The notes under the pieces: model-generated | What the model saw: the letters and a program-made list of their open reading frames with translations, nothing else | What the model was told of the DNA's origin: nothing | Database searches by the model: none | Made by a program: the position numbers and the translations under genes | NCBI GenBank assembly: GCA_937801655.1 | Contig: CALMWC010000011.1 | Location: 60,571 to 124,570 of the forward strand | DNA length: 64,000 bases | Origin: an uncultured Gammaproteobacteria bacterium | GTDB lineage: Bacteria > Pseudomonadota > Gammaproteobacteria > Steroidobacterales > UBA11654 | Direction of reading: 5' to 3' | Shown: positions 1 to 9,131 of the stretch, in pieces | Layout of the letters: every line of letters starts with the position of its first letter | Position numbering within the stretch: position 1 is the first letter of the stretch

Positions 1-884
1 AAATTCACTAAACCTAATACTTGCTCCATATCGGGTACTAAAGCAATCGAGGCACCAGCATCGGCTATCAGTTTTTCTTCTCCAGGTCTTAAGTTTTGTG
101 CATGAGCAGCAATAACATTCGGGCCTAATATTCCCACATGGTCCAACCATTCAAAAGACCCGCCTTCCCAACCTCTTCTTGCAGCTAAATATTTTTGATC
201 AAATACTGCAGGAGCATGGATATCGAATTGTCGATTATTCTCATCAGTCCATTTCCATAACTCTATCAACTGATCGGGTTCACAATAGGTGATACCTATG
301 GTTGAAGCCGTCACAGAAATTTTTTCATTTTCCCATTTTGACTTGATTCGTTCTGTTTCAGCTATCCCGGTATCCAGCGTTTCTCCAAAACCTTCAGGCA
401 CTGCATCCTTATCATTGATTGTCAGCCTAGCCATTCGACACCGAATACCAGAATCATCAACCGCTGCCAAAACTCCATCAATAGATTTTTTATGCAAATG
501 GGTAAAGTGATCATCGGCAGTTGTAGTAACCCCTCTTAAGGCTAGGTCCATAATAGAAGGCATAGCTGCATCGTAAGATCTTTCTTCATCACATGCACCA
601 GTCATTGGATAATAGAATCCAAAAAGACGTTCCTCAAAAGTTGTTCCTTCTGCCATTCCTCTCATACAGCCTTGAATTAAATGTGAATGGACATTCACTA
701 GGCCAGGTAGAATAACAAAACCTGAGCCTCCTAGGTTGTTATCAGATTCATATTCACACTCACTGAAAGCTCCAACAGATTCAATCTTGCCATCATTGAT
801 TGCGACATAACCGTCCATGAATACTCTCCGATTCTCATCCATGGAGATTACTATTCCTCTCATTAATGTGTTACATGTTTTCAT
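1..884 (-). CDS. Amidohydrolase family protein (TRZ/ATZ-like), 3' end cut by window edge
   Basis: Not in the ORF track because its stop lies outside the window. I translated it from the ATG at 884: MKTCNTLMRGIVISMDENRR and onward, open to base 1 (about 294 residues). The metal-binding motif VNVHSHL at about residue 64 and the preceding ILPGLVN are typical of cytosine-deaminase/TrzN-type metal hydrolases (COG0402). Later histidines sit in DIHAPAV and AAHAQN, where relatives usually have an HxxE and an AHC motif, so the second half is somewhat atypical. Such enzymes hydrolytically deaminate or dechlorinate heterocycles; the substrate here is unknown. It is the last visible gene of a minus-strand run and starts 29 bp after the symporter stop. 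Confidence 0.85.
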   Translation of the reverse strand, partial: MKTCNTLMRGIVISMDENRRVFMDGYVAINDGKIESVGAFSECEYESDNNLGGSGFVILPGLVNVHSHLIQGCMRGMAEGTTFEERLFGFYYPMTGACDEERSYDAAMPSIMDLALRGVTTTADDHFTHLHKKSIDGVLAAVDDSGIRCRMARLTINDKDAVPEGFGETLDTGIAETERIKSKWENEKISVTASTIGITYCEPDQLIELWKWTDENNRQFDIHAPAVFDQKYLAARRGWEGGSFEWLDHVGILGPNVIAAHAQNLRPGEEKLIADAGASIALVPDMEQVLGLVN

Positions 885-912
885 TTCTTTCCTTTAGGCT
901 AAATATTCTGAG

Positions 913-2232
913 TTAATTTTCTTTTAATGTGTCTTGATCTACATTATAGAAAAACATTAATACACAACTAATAATTAAAGTTATGACAGGAAAGCCTGCT
1001 GCTGAAAAATATATCATGTTTATTACATTATCGGTTTGTATTGTTTCATTCGCATTGTATCCAGAGAAGCCAAGTATCAGTCCCAAAATAGAAGGGCCAA
1101 TAGCAAATGAGAGTTTTTCAACCGTTGTGTATACTCCTGCTAAAATACCTTCTCTGCGTTGACCACTATTTTGAAAGTCATATTGCATTGTGTCAGGCAA
1201 CATTGATTGACCTACTAATAATAAACCACCAGCTCCTATACCTAGAAATATACCCCTTGCAATGATTTCAATATTGGTTTCTCCTTGAGAAGCCAATACC
1301 CATGATAAAGCTCCTAAGCCCCATAGTAATGAAGCCAGGTAATACGCACTTTTTTTACCAATTTGTGAAACAACCCGAACCCAAATAGGTTGAGAGATAA
1401 ACATTACGCTCCCTTGAATGAGAAAGTAGAAGCCAATGTAACTAAGTGAGAGACCCATAACTCTTGTAAAAAGATAGGGCAATGAACCAAGAAATATAGC
1501 GAACCCAGTTAGCTGAGTAACCTTAATACCCAAAAGTATTGCAAACGGTTTAATTTGAAATGCTGTTTTAAATTGTTTAAAAAAAGATGAAGTATTTTGC
1601 TGAGTAACCGATGTTTTTATATACGAAGCACTTTTGGTTAATTGAAAACAGGCCATTCCTGCAAAAATCATAATGATTGCCAATGAGTTTGCCATGCCAG
1701 CATGACCTACGATGCCACTTCCAAAATAAACAACCAAAGCTGGACCCAAAGCAGATCCTCCCAGTTGACCAGCAGCCACCGCCATAACTCGATAGGAGAC
1801 GAGATTGGTTCTCGCATTGTAGTCATTTGTTATTTCTGATGGCATTGCCAAATAGGGAACATTGAAAACTGTATAGCCAGTCGCATTCAAGATGAGTGCA
1901 AACAATGTAATCATTACAATGTTAGGTGAATCAGCGAATGCAGCTAGATTAAAAAGCAAAATGAAAGACCCAGCACACATGAATGTACCTAGAAATACAT
2001 AAGGCCTTCTTTTACCCCAAGGGCTTTTAGTTCGATCACTAATCCTTCCCATTATGGGATCAGTTACTGCATCATAGATTTTAGACAATCCAATGAGAAG
2101 CCCAGCTGTTGTCGCATCAAGCTTCACAAAGTCAGTTAAATAAAGAAGAAGGAGTAAGCCGGTAGCTTGGAACATTAGAGAAACTGTTAGTGTTCCAATT
2201 CCCCAACCGAATCGTATTTTAAAAGGCAGCAT
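913..2232 (-). CDS. GPH-family (MelB-like) MFS symporter
   Basis: 439 residues with about twelve hydrophobic segments. The N-terminal signature YDAVTDPIMGRISDRT followed by GKRRP is the hallmark of the glycoside-pentoside-hexuronide:cation symporter family, and the length is normal for it. It would sit in the inner membrane and import a solute with a cation. The gene lies 14 bp after the acyl-CoA dehydrogenase in a minus-strand catabolic run, so its cargo may be the substrate of those enzymes rather than a sugar; GPH carriers near acyl-CoA genes often have unknown specificity. Family is confident, substrate is not. Confidence 0.85.
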   Translation of the reverse strand: MLPFKIRFGWGIGTLTVSLMFQATGLLLLLYLTDFVKLDATTAGLLIGLSKIYDAVTDPIMGRISDRTKSPWGKRRPYVFLGTFMCAGSFILLFNLAAFADSPNIVMITLFALILNATGYTVFNVPYLAMPSEITNDYNARTNLVSYRVMAVAAGQLGGSALGPALVVYFGSGIVGHAGMANSLAIIMIFAGMACFQLTKSASYIKTSVTQQNTSSFFKQFKTAFQIKPFAILLGIKVTQLTGFAIFLGSLPYLFTRVMGLSLSYIGFYFLIQGSVMFISQPIWVRVVSQIGKKSAYYLASLLWGLGALSWVLASQGETNIEIIARGIFLGIGAGGLLLVGQSMLPDTMQYDFQNSGQRREGILAGVYTTVEKLSFAIGPSILGLILGFSGYNANETIQTDNVINMIYFSAAGFPVITLIISCVLMFFYNVDQDTLKEN

Positions 2233-2246
2233 ATATTTTCCTTTGA

Positions 2247-3392
2247 CTAACTTCTTAATAGGTCTTTAGCTATCATACTTCTCATGGCTTCAGAAGTGCC
2301 TTCGTATATTCTCATAGGCCTTATATCTCGATAGCAGCGCTCTAATATTGTTTCATCAGACAAACCAGCAGCACCATGAATTTGCATCGCACGATCCACA
2401 ATTTTAGCTACCATTTCAGTTGCATATATTTTAGCCATGGCTGTTTGAATGAAAACTTTTTCACCTTCTTGTGCTCTTAAGGCAGCATCATAAACCATCA
2501 ATCTGCAAGTGTGCAGTTCAATTGCTGAGTCAGCTATCATCCATTGGATGGCTTGCCTTGAGGATAATGGTTTACCAAATGTATGTCTTACTTTTGAATA
2601 ATCTATTGCCATTTCTAAACAACGATCAGCAATACCCATAGCTCTGGCTGCAATTTGTATTCTTCCAGAGAAAAGATAATCCGTACCAGAGCTCCATGCT
2701 TCTCCTGGTTTGCCTAATAATTGTTTATTATCAACCCAGCAATTATCAAAAAATAGTTCATAAGTTGATTGACCATGAATCATTTTTTGCTCTCTGCCAA
2801 CCTTAAAGCCAGGTGCATCAGCATCAACAATGACCCACTGCATACCATCATGTCTTTGCGTACCCTTTAGTCTGGTTAACACTAAGATAAAACGAGCTGT
2901 ATTGGCTTTAAAAATCCAACATTTATTGCCATTGATGACCCACCCTCCATCTTTTTCTTCAATGGTAGTTTGAATCCCTGCCATGTCTCCTCCAGCAATT
3001 GGTTCACTAAAAGCGCTGCTTCCATGAAATTCTCCTTTGACAGAAGGAATCATGTATTTACTCTTTTGTTCTTCAGTGCCTAGTTCGTATAGCATCGATG
3101 CAAAAGAGGCTGAAAAAACACTGCATCCTGCTGTTGATCTATGAACTTGCTCAGTAACAATGCAATTGTCTAAAGGTCCCAAGCCAGCACCACCAGCATC
3201 TTCAGGAGTTTCTCTGGCAGTCAGCCCCATTTCATGGACTTTTCCAGTTAACTCAAGATAGAGATCTTGAGGGAGCTCATATGAATTAGGCCTTTCTGGT
3301 AATTGTGTTTCCAGCGGTATCAGCTCATTATCAACAAAACGTTTTACCGTATCTTGCAGCATGATGGTTTCTTCTGGTAGCTTATATTGCAT
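2247..3392 (-). CDS. Acyl-CoA dehydrogenase
   Basis: 381 residues, the normal length for the family. An N-terminal alpha-helical region is followed by the FAD/substrate-binding stretch SAFSEPIAGGDMAGIQTT and the middle beta domain WVINGNKCWIFKA. The C-terminal part carries RPMRIYEGTSEAMRSMIAKDLL, where the Glu of YEGTSE is the usual catalytic base of short/medium-chain enzymes. It would oxidise an acyl-CoA to the 2-enoyl-CoA in the cytoplasm and pass electrons to ETF. It lies between an alpha/beta-hydrolase and a symporter, downstream of a CoA-transferase, so its substrate is probably the CoA ester made by that transferase. Chain or ring specificity cannot be read from the sequence. Confidence 0.92.
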   Translation of the reverse strand: MQYKLPEETIMLQDTVKRFVDNELIPLETQLPERPNSYELPQDLYLELTGKVHEMGLTARETPEDAGGAGLGPLDNCIVTEQVHRSTAGCSVFSASFASMLYELGTEEQKSKYMIPSVKGEFHGSSAFSEPIAGGDMAGIQTTIEEKDGGWVINGNKCWIFKANTARFILVLTRLKGTQRHDGMQWVIVDADAPGFKVGREQKMIHGQSTYELFFDNCWVDNKQLLGKPGEAWSSGTDYLFSGRIQIAARAMGIADRCLEMAIDYSKVRHTFGKPLSSRQAIQWMIADSAIELHTCRLMVYDAALRAQEGEKVFIQTAMAKIYATEMVAKIVDRAMQIHGAAGLSDETILERCYRDIRPMRIYEGTSEAMRSMIAKDLLRS

Positions 3393-3428
3393 TATCTACT
3401 CTCACTATTATTAAACTCTATTTGGTCA

Positions 3429-4223
3429 TTATTGTTTTAAAAAATCAATAAAAGATTCAACCCATTGTTTTGGGTCATCTCTTATTATAAATACAGATCC
3501 ACCTTCTATCTCATTGTATTGAAAATCTTCTCTTAATTTTTGTACTCTAGGCACTATGTAATGCAATGGATCTCCTGTATTGGAGATTAATAGGCAGGAC
3601 TGTTTAAGGTCTGACAATGTCTGTTTTAAATCGTATTGAAATGCTGCATGATGACAAAACCATTCATTTTCACCTGCTAAGAAAACATGCAATAAAGACA
3701 TATGACAGGCTTCAAGTGTTGCTCTATCTTGAACTCGACTTTGAATCCAGTTCCAATAATCCGTTAGATGAGAGCCATCTTTTTTTGGAGATAAGTCAAC
3801 TTTAAGATTATCCATTCTGGCTGTTCGTTCTTCATCGGTATAAAGGGGCACTCCATGCAAAATCATCTTGTCAATTCGATCAGGGTAAGCTTTCGCCAAT
3901 GCACAAGCCATTGCAGCACCTGTATGATGACCAACAATTGAAGTTTTTTCGATACCCAATTCATCCAATAGATAAGGCAAGACAGATGCATATTCTTCAA
4001 TTGATAGAGGTGCAGAAGGTTTTTCAGACATCCCATAGCCGAGAGTATCTGGAGCAATTGTTTGAATTCCTAATTCATTGAGATAGCTAAAAGTTTGACT
4101 AAATTGAAGAGACGACTGTGGAGTCATATGTAGCATTAATAATGGATTGCCTTCACCACTCCTGAGGAAATGCACTTGCCCTAAAGGGGAGTCAGAATAA
4201 CCTTTCTTAAGATCACTATTCAT
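3429..4223 (-). CDS. Alpha/beta-hydrolase fold protein lacking the usual Ser nucleophile
   Basis: 264 residues with a full alpha/beta-hydrolase layout: oxyanion region LLMLHMTPQSS, then IAPDTLGYGMSEKP, the nucleophile elbow IVGHHTGAAMA, and the acid strand ISNTGDPLH. The elbow should read GxSxG, but His occupies the nucleophile position (GHHTG). The C-terminal catalytic His region reads EGGSVFIIRDDP with no His where GGH is expected. The first domain of the 58217 gene has the same HTG elbow, so this looks like a subfamily trait rather than random damage. It may be a non-hydrolytic member or use another mechanism. It sits between the CoA-transferase (15 bp upstream) and acyl-CoA dehydrogenase, in the same operon. 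Confidence 0.85.
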   Translation of the reverse strand: MNSDLKKGYSDSPLGQVHFLRSGEGNPLLMLHMTPQSSLQFSQTFSYLNELGIQTIAPDTLGYGMSEKPSAPLSIEEYASVLPYLLDELGIEKTSIVGHHTGAAMACALAKAYPDRIDKMILHGVPLYTDEERTARMDNLKVDLSPKKDGSHLTDYWNWIQSRVQDRATLEACHMSLLHVFLAGENEWFCHHAAFQYDLKQTLSDLKQSCLLISNTGDPLHYIVPRVQKLREDFQYNEIEGGSVFIIRDDPKQWVESFIDFLKQ

Positions 4224-4238
4224 TCGTTTTGTATTGAT

Positions 4239-6530
4239 TTATTCCTTTATCGGTTTTATTTCAGGAAAACCCCATGGTGTTTTCCAAGGTGCTCTGAGAT
4301 AGGTTTGTCCCGTAGTGGAGTCAAACATACCTAAATGTTCAACTTGTGGGTGATTGATGAGTTCTTCTATGTTTGAAAATTGAACCGCCCATACTTCATA
4401 GCGATTAAATATTTCTAGAACTTGATCGGAAGACATTTGAGTCAAATACTTATCCCATAGTGGTCTTGCATGACTTGCTTTTGTGCCTACTCCAAATGAA
4501 TTCCACCAGTTCTGAACTAAAATTTCATCCTTCATGAATTCATCATACATTCCAAACTCTTTAATCATTTCATAAAACTTGTCTTCTACTAGTGCAGGAG
4601 AAGGGGTTGCAAAAATAGATATATCTTTTGTTCTTTGTCCAAAATTTGAACCATCCATTTCATTTTTACAAAAATTCCCATCCCAGCTATCTGGGTTGCT
4701 GAAACCAGACCATTGAAGAGTCTTTAATGCCATCATCGTGCCAAGCATACTGGCAGAAACTTTTTGGCCTTCTCCAGTTTGTATTACATGGTAAAGCGCT
4801 CCAAGAATTGCAATTAAACTCATAGCAGCAGTACAAGTTGAAACAACATCCGCACCGACTCTGACTGGTTCTTCACCAACATCACCCAAAGTTCTGAGAT
4901 AACCAGACATGGCTTGTATGACTAGATCACTTCCTGATTTATTTCTCATTGGGCCATGATGTCCAAATGCCGATAAGGAGTAATGTATAATTTTTGGATT
5001 CTCTTGTTTTAATTTTTCATAGTCATATTTTACTGCTTCAGCAGAATCTTTAGACCAATCCTCTATGAGGATATCAGCTTGATTTAAAAGAGATTGAAAA
5101 TCTCTTTCACCATCTTCCGATTGAATATCAATTTCTATTATCTCTTTATTTCTATTGAATGATTCATAAAGAGCACTGGTGCCTTTTTTTGTTTGTGGAC
5201 TTAATTGCTTGGACCAGTCTCCACCAATTGGCTCAATTTTTGTTACTTCTGCACCAGCTTCAGCCAGCATAAAACTAAGATAAGGCCCTGTATAACCTTG
5301 AGTAATATCCACCACTCGAATTCCTTTTAGTGGGTATTCGGGTGACTCAGATGTCAATTCCTTTGTATTTTTTGAGCTATTCTCAAAACCTTCTTTCATT
5401 GCTTTTTCTGTATCTTTTCCAGGCACTGGAATTGAAACATTTATTTTGGCAGGCGTCTTACTAAATTCCCAAGGTAAACCTCCAACATAGAATGGGCCAG
5501 TGTGCTCACCGTCAACCTCTACTAAGAAGTTGTTTTCAACAATTTGTTGATGAAACTCAAGATCATCAAAAGACAGGTCAAAACTATTTGGAACATTATG
5601 ATTATTGAGTCTCAATGACCACCATCGAGATGGTTTTTGATGGAAATGATTTTCTAGAATTTTATCAAGTTCATCACGATTTTTAACTCTATCTATATTG
5701 CTTAGGAATCTCTCATCTTCAGTTAAATGATCTAATTCCAATGCATTACAGAATCCTAGCCATTGTGTTTGATGTTCACAAGAAACAGCAATATACCTAT
5801 TGTCTTCACATAAATAGCAACGATTTGGTGCAGAAGTAGAGGAACCACTGCCCAAAGGTTTACTTGGCGAGTTTGCCAATAAAACCTCAGAAACTTTATT
5901 ATTCATATTTGCTATGGCATTAGCTAAATGCGATGTTTTAACCCAGCAAGAATGACCAAAGCGTTCTCTTTCTATCAATCCAAGCATCAACAGACCACAA
6001 AAAAAGACAGCTCCAGTAGGATCCAAATGTGTAAATCGTATTAGCTGACCATCACCATTTGGATACCCTGTAACTCCACTCATACCACTGAAAGCTTGAA
6101 GATGTGGTTCAAGAGCTGCTAAGTTCTTCATCGGACCATCATCCCCATAACCAGAACTGGATCCGAAAACTAAATTTGGATTTGACTCATGCAACGTTTC
6201 ATAACCAAGTCCAATTCGCTCTGCAACACCAGGTCTAAAATTCTCAATAAGAATATCAGCTTGATTTGCCAATCCAAGCATGGCATTCATTCCATCTTCT
6301 TCTTTTGTATTAAGGCCAGCAGATTTTTGATTTAGATTGGTTGAACTGTAGGCGGTTGCAAGTTTATTCTGACGAGGATAAAGCATTCTTAAAAACTCAC
6401 CTTTAGGCGGCTCAACTTTAAATACTTCAGCACCTAAATAGCCCATTAGTGTTGCTGCCCAAGGGCCTACTATTGAGGTACCAATACTTAAAACCTTTAT
6501 TCCATTAAGTGGGCCTTTATGTTCTTTCAT
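4239..6530 (-). CDS. Tandem CaiB/BaiF (class III) CoA-transferase fusion
   Basis: 763 residues made of two class III CoA-transferase repeats. Repeat one starts LNGIKVLSIGTSIVGPWAATLMGYLGAEV; repeat two starts near residue 400 with LKGIRVVDITQGYTGPYLSFMLAEAGAEV. Single-domain relatives are about 400 residues, so this is a true duplication and fusion. The catalytic Asp, normally in GP..xxxD.xxQAxSG, is kept in repeat two (GSDLVIQAMSGY) but appears as Glu in repeat one (LEPHLQAFSGM). The reaction would be CoA transfer from an acyl-CoA to a free acid, activating the substrate of the next dehydrogenase. The start ATG has a good ribosome site (TGGAG) and an operator-promoter just upstream, so it heads the unit running to the window start. 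Confidence 0.92.
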   Translation of the reverse strand: MKEHKGPLNGIKVLSIGTSIVGPWAATLMGYLGAEVFKVEPPKGEFLRMLYPRQNKLATAYSSTNLNQKSAGLNTKEEDGMNAMLGLANQADILIENFRPGVAERIGLGYETLHESNPNLVFGSSSGYGDDGPMKNLAALEPHLQAFSGMSGVTGYPNGDGQLIRFTHLDPTGAVFFCGLLMLGLIERERFGHSCWVKTSHLANAIANMNNKVSEVLLANSPSKPLGSGSSTSAPNRCYLCEDNRYIAVSCEHQTQWLGFCNALELDHLTEDERFLSNIDRVKNRDELDKILENHFHQKPSRWWSLRLNNHNVPNSFDLSFDDLEFHQQIVENNFLVEVDGEHTGPFYVGGLPWEFSKTPAKINVSIPVPGKDTEKAMKEGFENSSKNTKELTSESPEYPLKGIRVVDITQGYTGPYLSFMLAEAGAEVTKIEPIGGDWSKQLSPQTKKGTSALYESFNRNKEIIEIDIQSEDGERDFQSLLNQADILIEDWSKDSAEAVKYDYEKLKQENPKIIHYSLSAFGHHGPMRNKSGSDLVIQAMSGYLRTLGDVGEEPVRVGADVVSTCTAAMSLIAILGALYHVIQTGEGQKVSASMLGTMMALKTLQWSGFSNPDSWDGNFCKNEMDGSNFGQRTKDISIFATPSPALVEDKFYEMIKEFGMYDEFMKDEILVQNWWNSFGVGTKASHARPLWDKYLTQMSSDQVLEIFNRYEVWAVQFSNIEELINHPQVEHLGMFDSTTGQTYLRAPWKTPWGFPEIKPIKE

Positions 6531-6552
6531 GATATCTCCAATAAATGAATCT

Positions 6553-6581
6553 AATATACCACCTATTTATCATTTGATAAA
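6553..6581 (-). promoter_or_regulatory. Putative sigma70 promoter for the CoA-transferase operon
   Basis: On the minus strand TTTATC (6581-6576), a 17-bp spacer and TATATT (6558-6553) form a plausible promoter. The -10 matches consensus at five of six positions; the -35 is weak. The -35 and spacer lie inside palindrome 1, so a bound protein would block RNA polymerase. Confidence 0.45.
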
Positions 6582-6584
6582 TAG
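6563..6584. promoter_or_regulatory. Palindromic operator copy 1
   Basis: A perfect inverted repeat with 10-bp arms and a 2-bp spacer: CTATTTATCA-TT-TGATAAATAG. It lies 33 bp upstream of the CoA-transferase start codon and overlaps the putative promoter. The same core occurs at four other intergenic sites in the first 28 kb. Arm length and spacing suit a dimeric TetR-like repressor, though the partner is not shown. Confidence 0.75.
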
Positions 6585-6612
6585 TGTATCAACTTTTAAA
6601 CAAACACTAATT

Positions 6613-8043
6613 TTAAATATTGTCAGAGTTTATAGTTTTTTTTAAAAATTCTGATGCTGATCTTCCAGCTAATCTTCCAAAAGTCGTTGCAGTTAGAAGA
6701 CCATTACCAGCCATGTATCCCCAGTCAGAAGGTCCAGATATACCTCTTGCAGATCCACCTCCTGCAAATAAATTGGGTAATTTCTGACGTTCTTTATTTA
6801 ATACTCTTGCTGAACTGTCTACCACTAAGCCACCTTGTGTATGAAATAAAGCCCCAGTTACTTTAACTGTATAATATGGTGCCCTGAGTGGTTCTTTTCC
6901 AGTAAAATCTCTTCCAAAGGGATCTTCTAAACTTCCTGAAACCATTTTCTCAACTGATCGGACTGTTTGTTCTAATATTTCTTTATCTATATTTATTACT
7001 GAAGATAACTCATTAAGATCTTCCACGCGAATAATAGCATTCGCTTCTATAGCATTATTATAATCCTCAAATTCTTTCATTAAATCATGCAGTCTTTGAT
7101 CAAAAATATTCCAAGCATATTTTTCAGGTTGAGCAACTACCTTTACCGCTTGTTCAGAGTATCCAAGACTTTCATCAGAGAATCTTTGCCCTAAATTATT
7201 TACTTGAAAAGCACCTTCCATGATCATTGGCCATAAAATAGGAACGCCACGACCCACAGCCAAGCCACCATGCCCCTGAAAAGAAGATATATCAGCCAGA
7301 TCCGCTCCCAATAATTTACCCCATTTAATGGCATCACCTTTATTTCCCGGATGGCCAAAAAATACTGCGTCTTTAATTTCTGGAATGAATTCTTTCAACA
7401 TTTCAGGATTGCCTGCAAACCCACAGCAAGCTAATATAAGAGCATCGCATCCAATGTCTTCGGATGTTCCATCTTCTCTTGTGATTTTGACTCCAATGAC
7501 TTTATTTTTTTCATCACTGTACAGATCTGTTACCAACGAATTTGTTAGAATATCTATTTCAGCTTTTTCAGCAGCATTACATAGCGAACCCATTAACTCG
7601 CTGCCTGTTCTGTTTGGTGTGCCATGCATTCTCATGACTGAATGACCAGGATAAAGAAAACTATCGACTAAGCTTAAAGGGATATCGTATTTTTCTATTA
7701 GCCATTCTATAGTTAGTGCTGATTCACTAGCCAAAGTATGAGCAATATCAGAATCGGTTTGATGTTTTGACTTTTTAATAATGTCATTGGTAAATAATTG
7801 AACGCTATCTTCAATTCCTGCTGCTTTTTGGAGTTTGGTGTTAGCACCAGGTATTAATCCTGTAGACATTGCTGTTGTTCCTAATGGCGTTGAGTCTCTT
7901 TCCAGCACAATGACTTCCGTCCCCATTTCTTTAACTGCCAGAGCAGCACAAAGACCACAAGCACCGGCACCTATAACAACGACAGGTATTTGATACTCAA
8001 ATATTTTTTTATTATCAAAAATTACAGACAAACTTATTCCCAA
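6613..8043 (-). CDS. FAD-dependent dehydrogenase (FAD_binding_2; ketosteroid dehydrogenase/fumarate reductase-like)
   Basis: 476 residues. The N-terminal Rossmann motif VVVIGAGACGLCAALAVKEMGTEVIVLERD binds FAD; the end carries LPNLFAGGGSARGISGPSDWGYMAGNGLL, the second FAD-contact region of this family. No signal peptide is seen, so it should be cytoplasmic, unlike its exported relative at 16943. Members include fumarate reductase, 3-ketosteroid delta1-dehydrogenase and similar enoate-forming enzymes. The ORF begins with TTG directly after the stop of the MBL gene, so the two are translationally coupled; a slightly later start is possible because the Rossmann motif begins near residue 20. It probably desaturates or reduces a ring or acyl intermediate. 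Confidence 0.87.
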   Translation of the reverse strand: MGISLSVIFDNKKIFEYQIPVVVIGAGACGLCAALAVKEMGTEVIVLERDSTPLGTTAMSTGLIPGANTKLQKAAGIEDSVQLFTNDIIKKSKHQTDSDIAHTLASESALTIEWLIEKYDIPLSLVDSFLYPGHSVMRMHGTPNRTGSELMGSLCNAAEKAEIDILTNSLVTDLYSDEKNKVIGVKITREDGTSEDIGCDALILACCGFAGNPEMLKEFIPEIKDAVFFGHPGNKGDAIKWGKLLGADLADISSFQGHGGLAVGRGVPILWPMIMEGAFQVNNLGQRFSDESLGYSEQAVKVVAQPEKYAWNIFDQRLHDLMKEFEDYNNAIEANAIIRVEDLNELSSVINIDKEILEQTVRSVEKMVSGSLEDPFGRDFTGKEPLRAPYYTVKVTGALFHTQGGLVVDSSARVLNKERQKLPNLFAGGGSARGISGPSDWGYMAGNGLLTATTFGRLAGRSASEFLKKTINSDNI

Positions 8044-9090
8044 TCAAATGCTTTGATAATAGTTAATACCTTCACTATTTTTTTTCATTTTCATTCTTTC
8101 TTCACCTATCAAGTAATTTAAATGAGCAAGACTTTCGCCCACAGCCAATATTAAAGAGTTTTCATTAATCTCATTTACAAACAGGGCGGGAAATACTTCA
8201 ATGACATTTTTTGGCTCTTTACAAAAGTCGAAGAGCGACTCAATCTTTTTCATATGATCTTCAATCAATGCGTCTATCCTCTTATGAGCCCCATAATAGG
8301 GGTAACCATGAGATGGAAGAATTAACACATCATCTGGAATGATTGTTTTAATCTTTTTAAGGCTTTTTATCCAATCATCTAATGGGTTAGTTTCAGCATG
8401 AAAAGGTCTCACACTTATATTCGGTGTGATCCTAGGCAACAATACATCACCGCATATAAAGATATTATTTTCTTTAGAATACAAACAAGCATGTTCAGGA
8501 GAATGACCTTTAGCGATAACAATTTCCCATTCAATATCTCCCAGAATCACACTGTCTTCATTCTGCAGTCTTATATAATTTCTATTGAGGGGAGTAACAA
8601 GGGTTTTTCTAAGGGTAACTCTTTCTAGATAACGTTTGATTGATGCATCGTCATAGCCACAACTTTTATAGAAATCCAATGCAATAAATTCTTGAGACTT
8701 TTCAATACCTTTACTTAATATTTGTGTTTCTTGAAATTCTTTTTTAGTAAAGTATGGGTCCACTTCCCAATGATCAGAGAGCCATCCTGCTAAACCAGAA
8801 TGATCCAGATGCATATGTGTAATTAGGAGTTTTTCTAGCTTTTTTCCCTTGAATAATGTTTCAAATAAATTGATCCAGATTGCCTTAGATTCATCATTCG
8901 CCATACCACTATCAATAATTGTCCATCCTTCACTTCCTTCCAGTAACCATAAATTAATATGATTGAGCGCTATGGGTAAAGGCATTCTTAACCAATAAAG
9001 ATTAGGGAATACTTCTAGAACATCTCCATTAGGAGGTCTCTTTGAAAATGGATAATCCAATGTATTATTTCCTTTTGTTTTTTTACTCAT
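8044..9090 (-). CDS. Metallo-beta-lactamase fold hydrolase
   Basis: 348 residues. The metal signature LLITHMHLDHSG (HxHxDH) is followed by AKGHSPEHACLY, the metal-bridging Asp in FICGDVLLP and a final His in LPSHGYP, so the di-metal site is complete. The long C-terminal helical extension resembles the MBL proteins found with acyl-CoA genes. No signal peptide is seen. These enzymes hydrolyse thioesters, lactones or other esters. The position between acetoacetyl-CoA synthetase (41 bp upstream) and an FAD dehydrogenase (0 bp downstream) suggests lactone or acyl-thioester hydrolysis in the same pathway. Confidence 0.88.
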   Translation of the reverse strand: MSKKTKGNNTLDYPFSKRPPNGDVLEVFPNLYWLRMPLPIALNHINLWLLEGSEGWTIIDSGMANDESKAIWINLFETLFKGKKLEKLLITHMHLDHSGLAGWLSDHWEVDPYFTKKEFQETQILSKGIEKSQEFIALDFYKSCGYDDASIKRYLERVTLRKTLVTPLNRNYIRLQNEDSVILGDIEWEIVIAKGHSPEHACLYSKENNIFICGDVLLPRITPNISVRPFHAETNPLDDWIKSLKKIKTIIPDDVLILPSHGYPYYGAHKRIDALIEDHMKKIESLFDFCKEPKNVIEVFPALFVNEINENSLILAVGESLAHLNYLIGEERMKMKKNSEGINYYQSI

Positions 9091-9131
9091 ATTTTTATCT
9101 TTTTTTATATTAAATGCATTTTGCTCTAATG

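Noticed and set aside
289-510. Plus-strand 73-aa ORF in the track
   Set aside because: It is antisense to the clear amidohydrolase reading frame that runs from 884 to the window edge.
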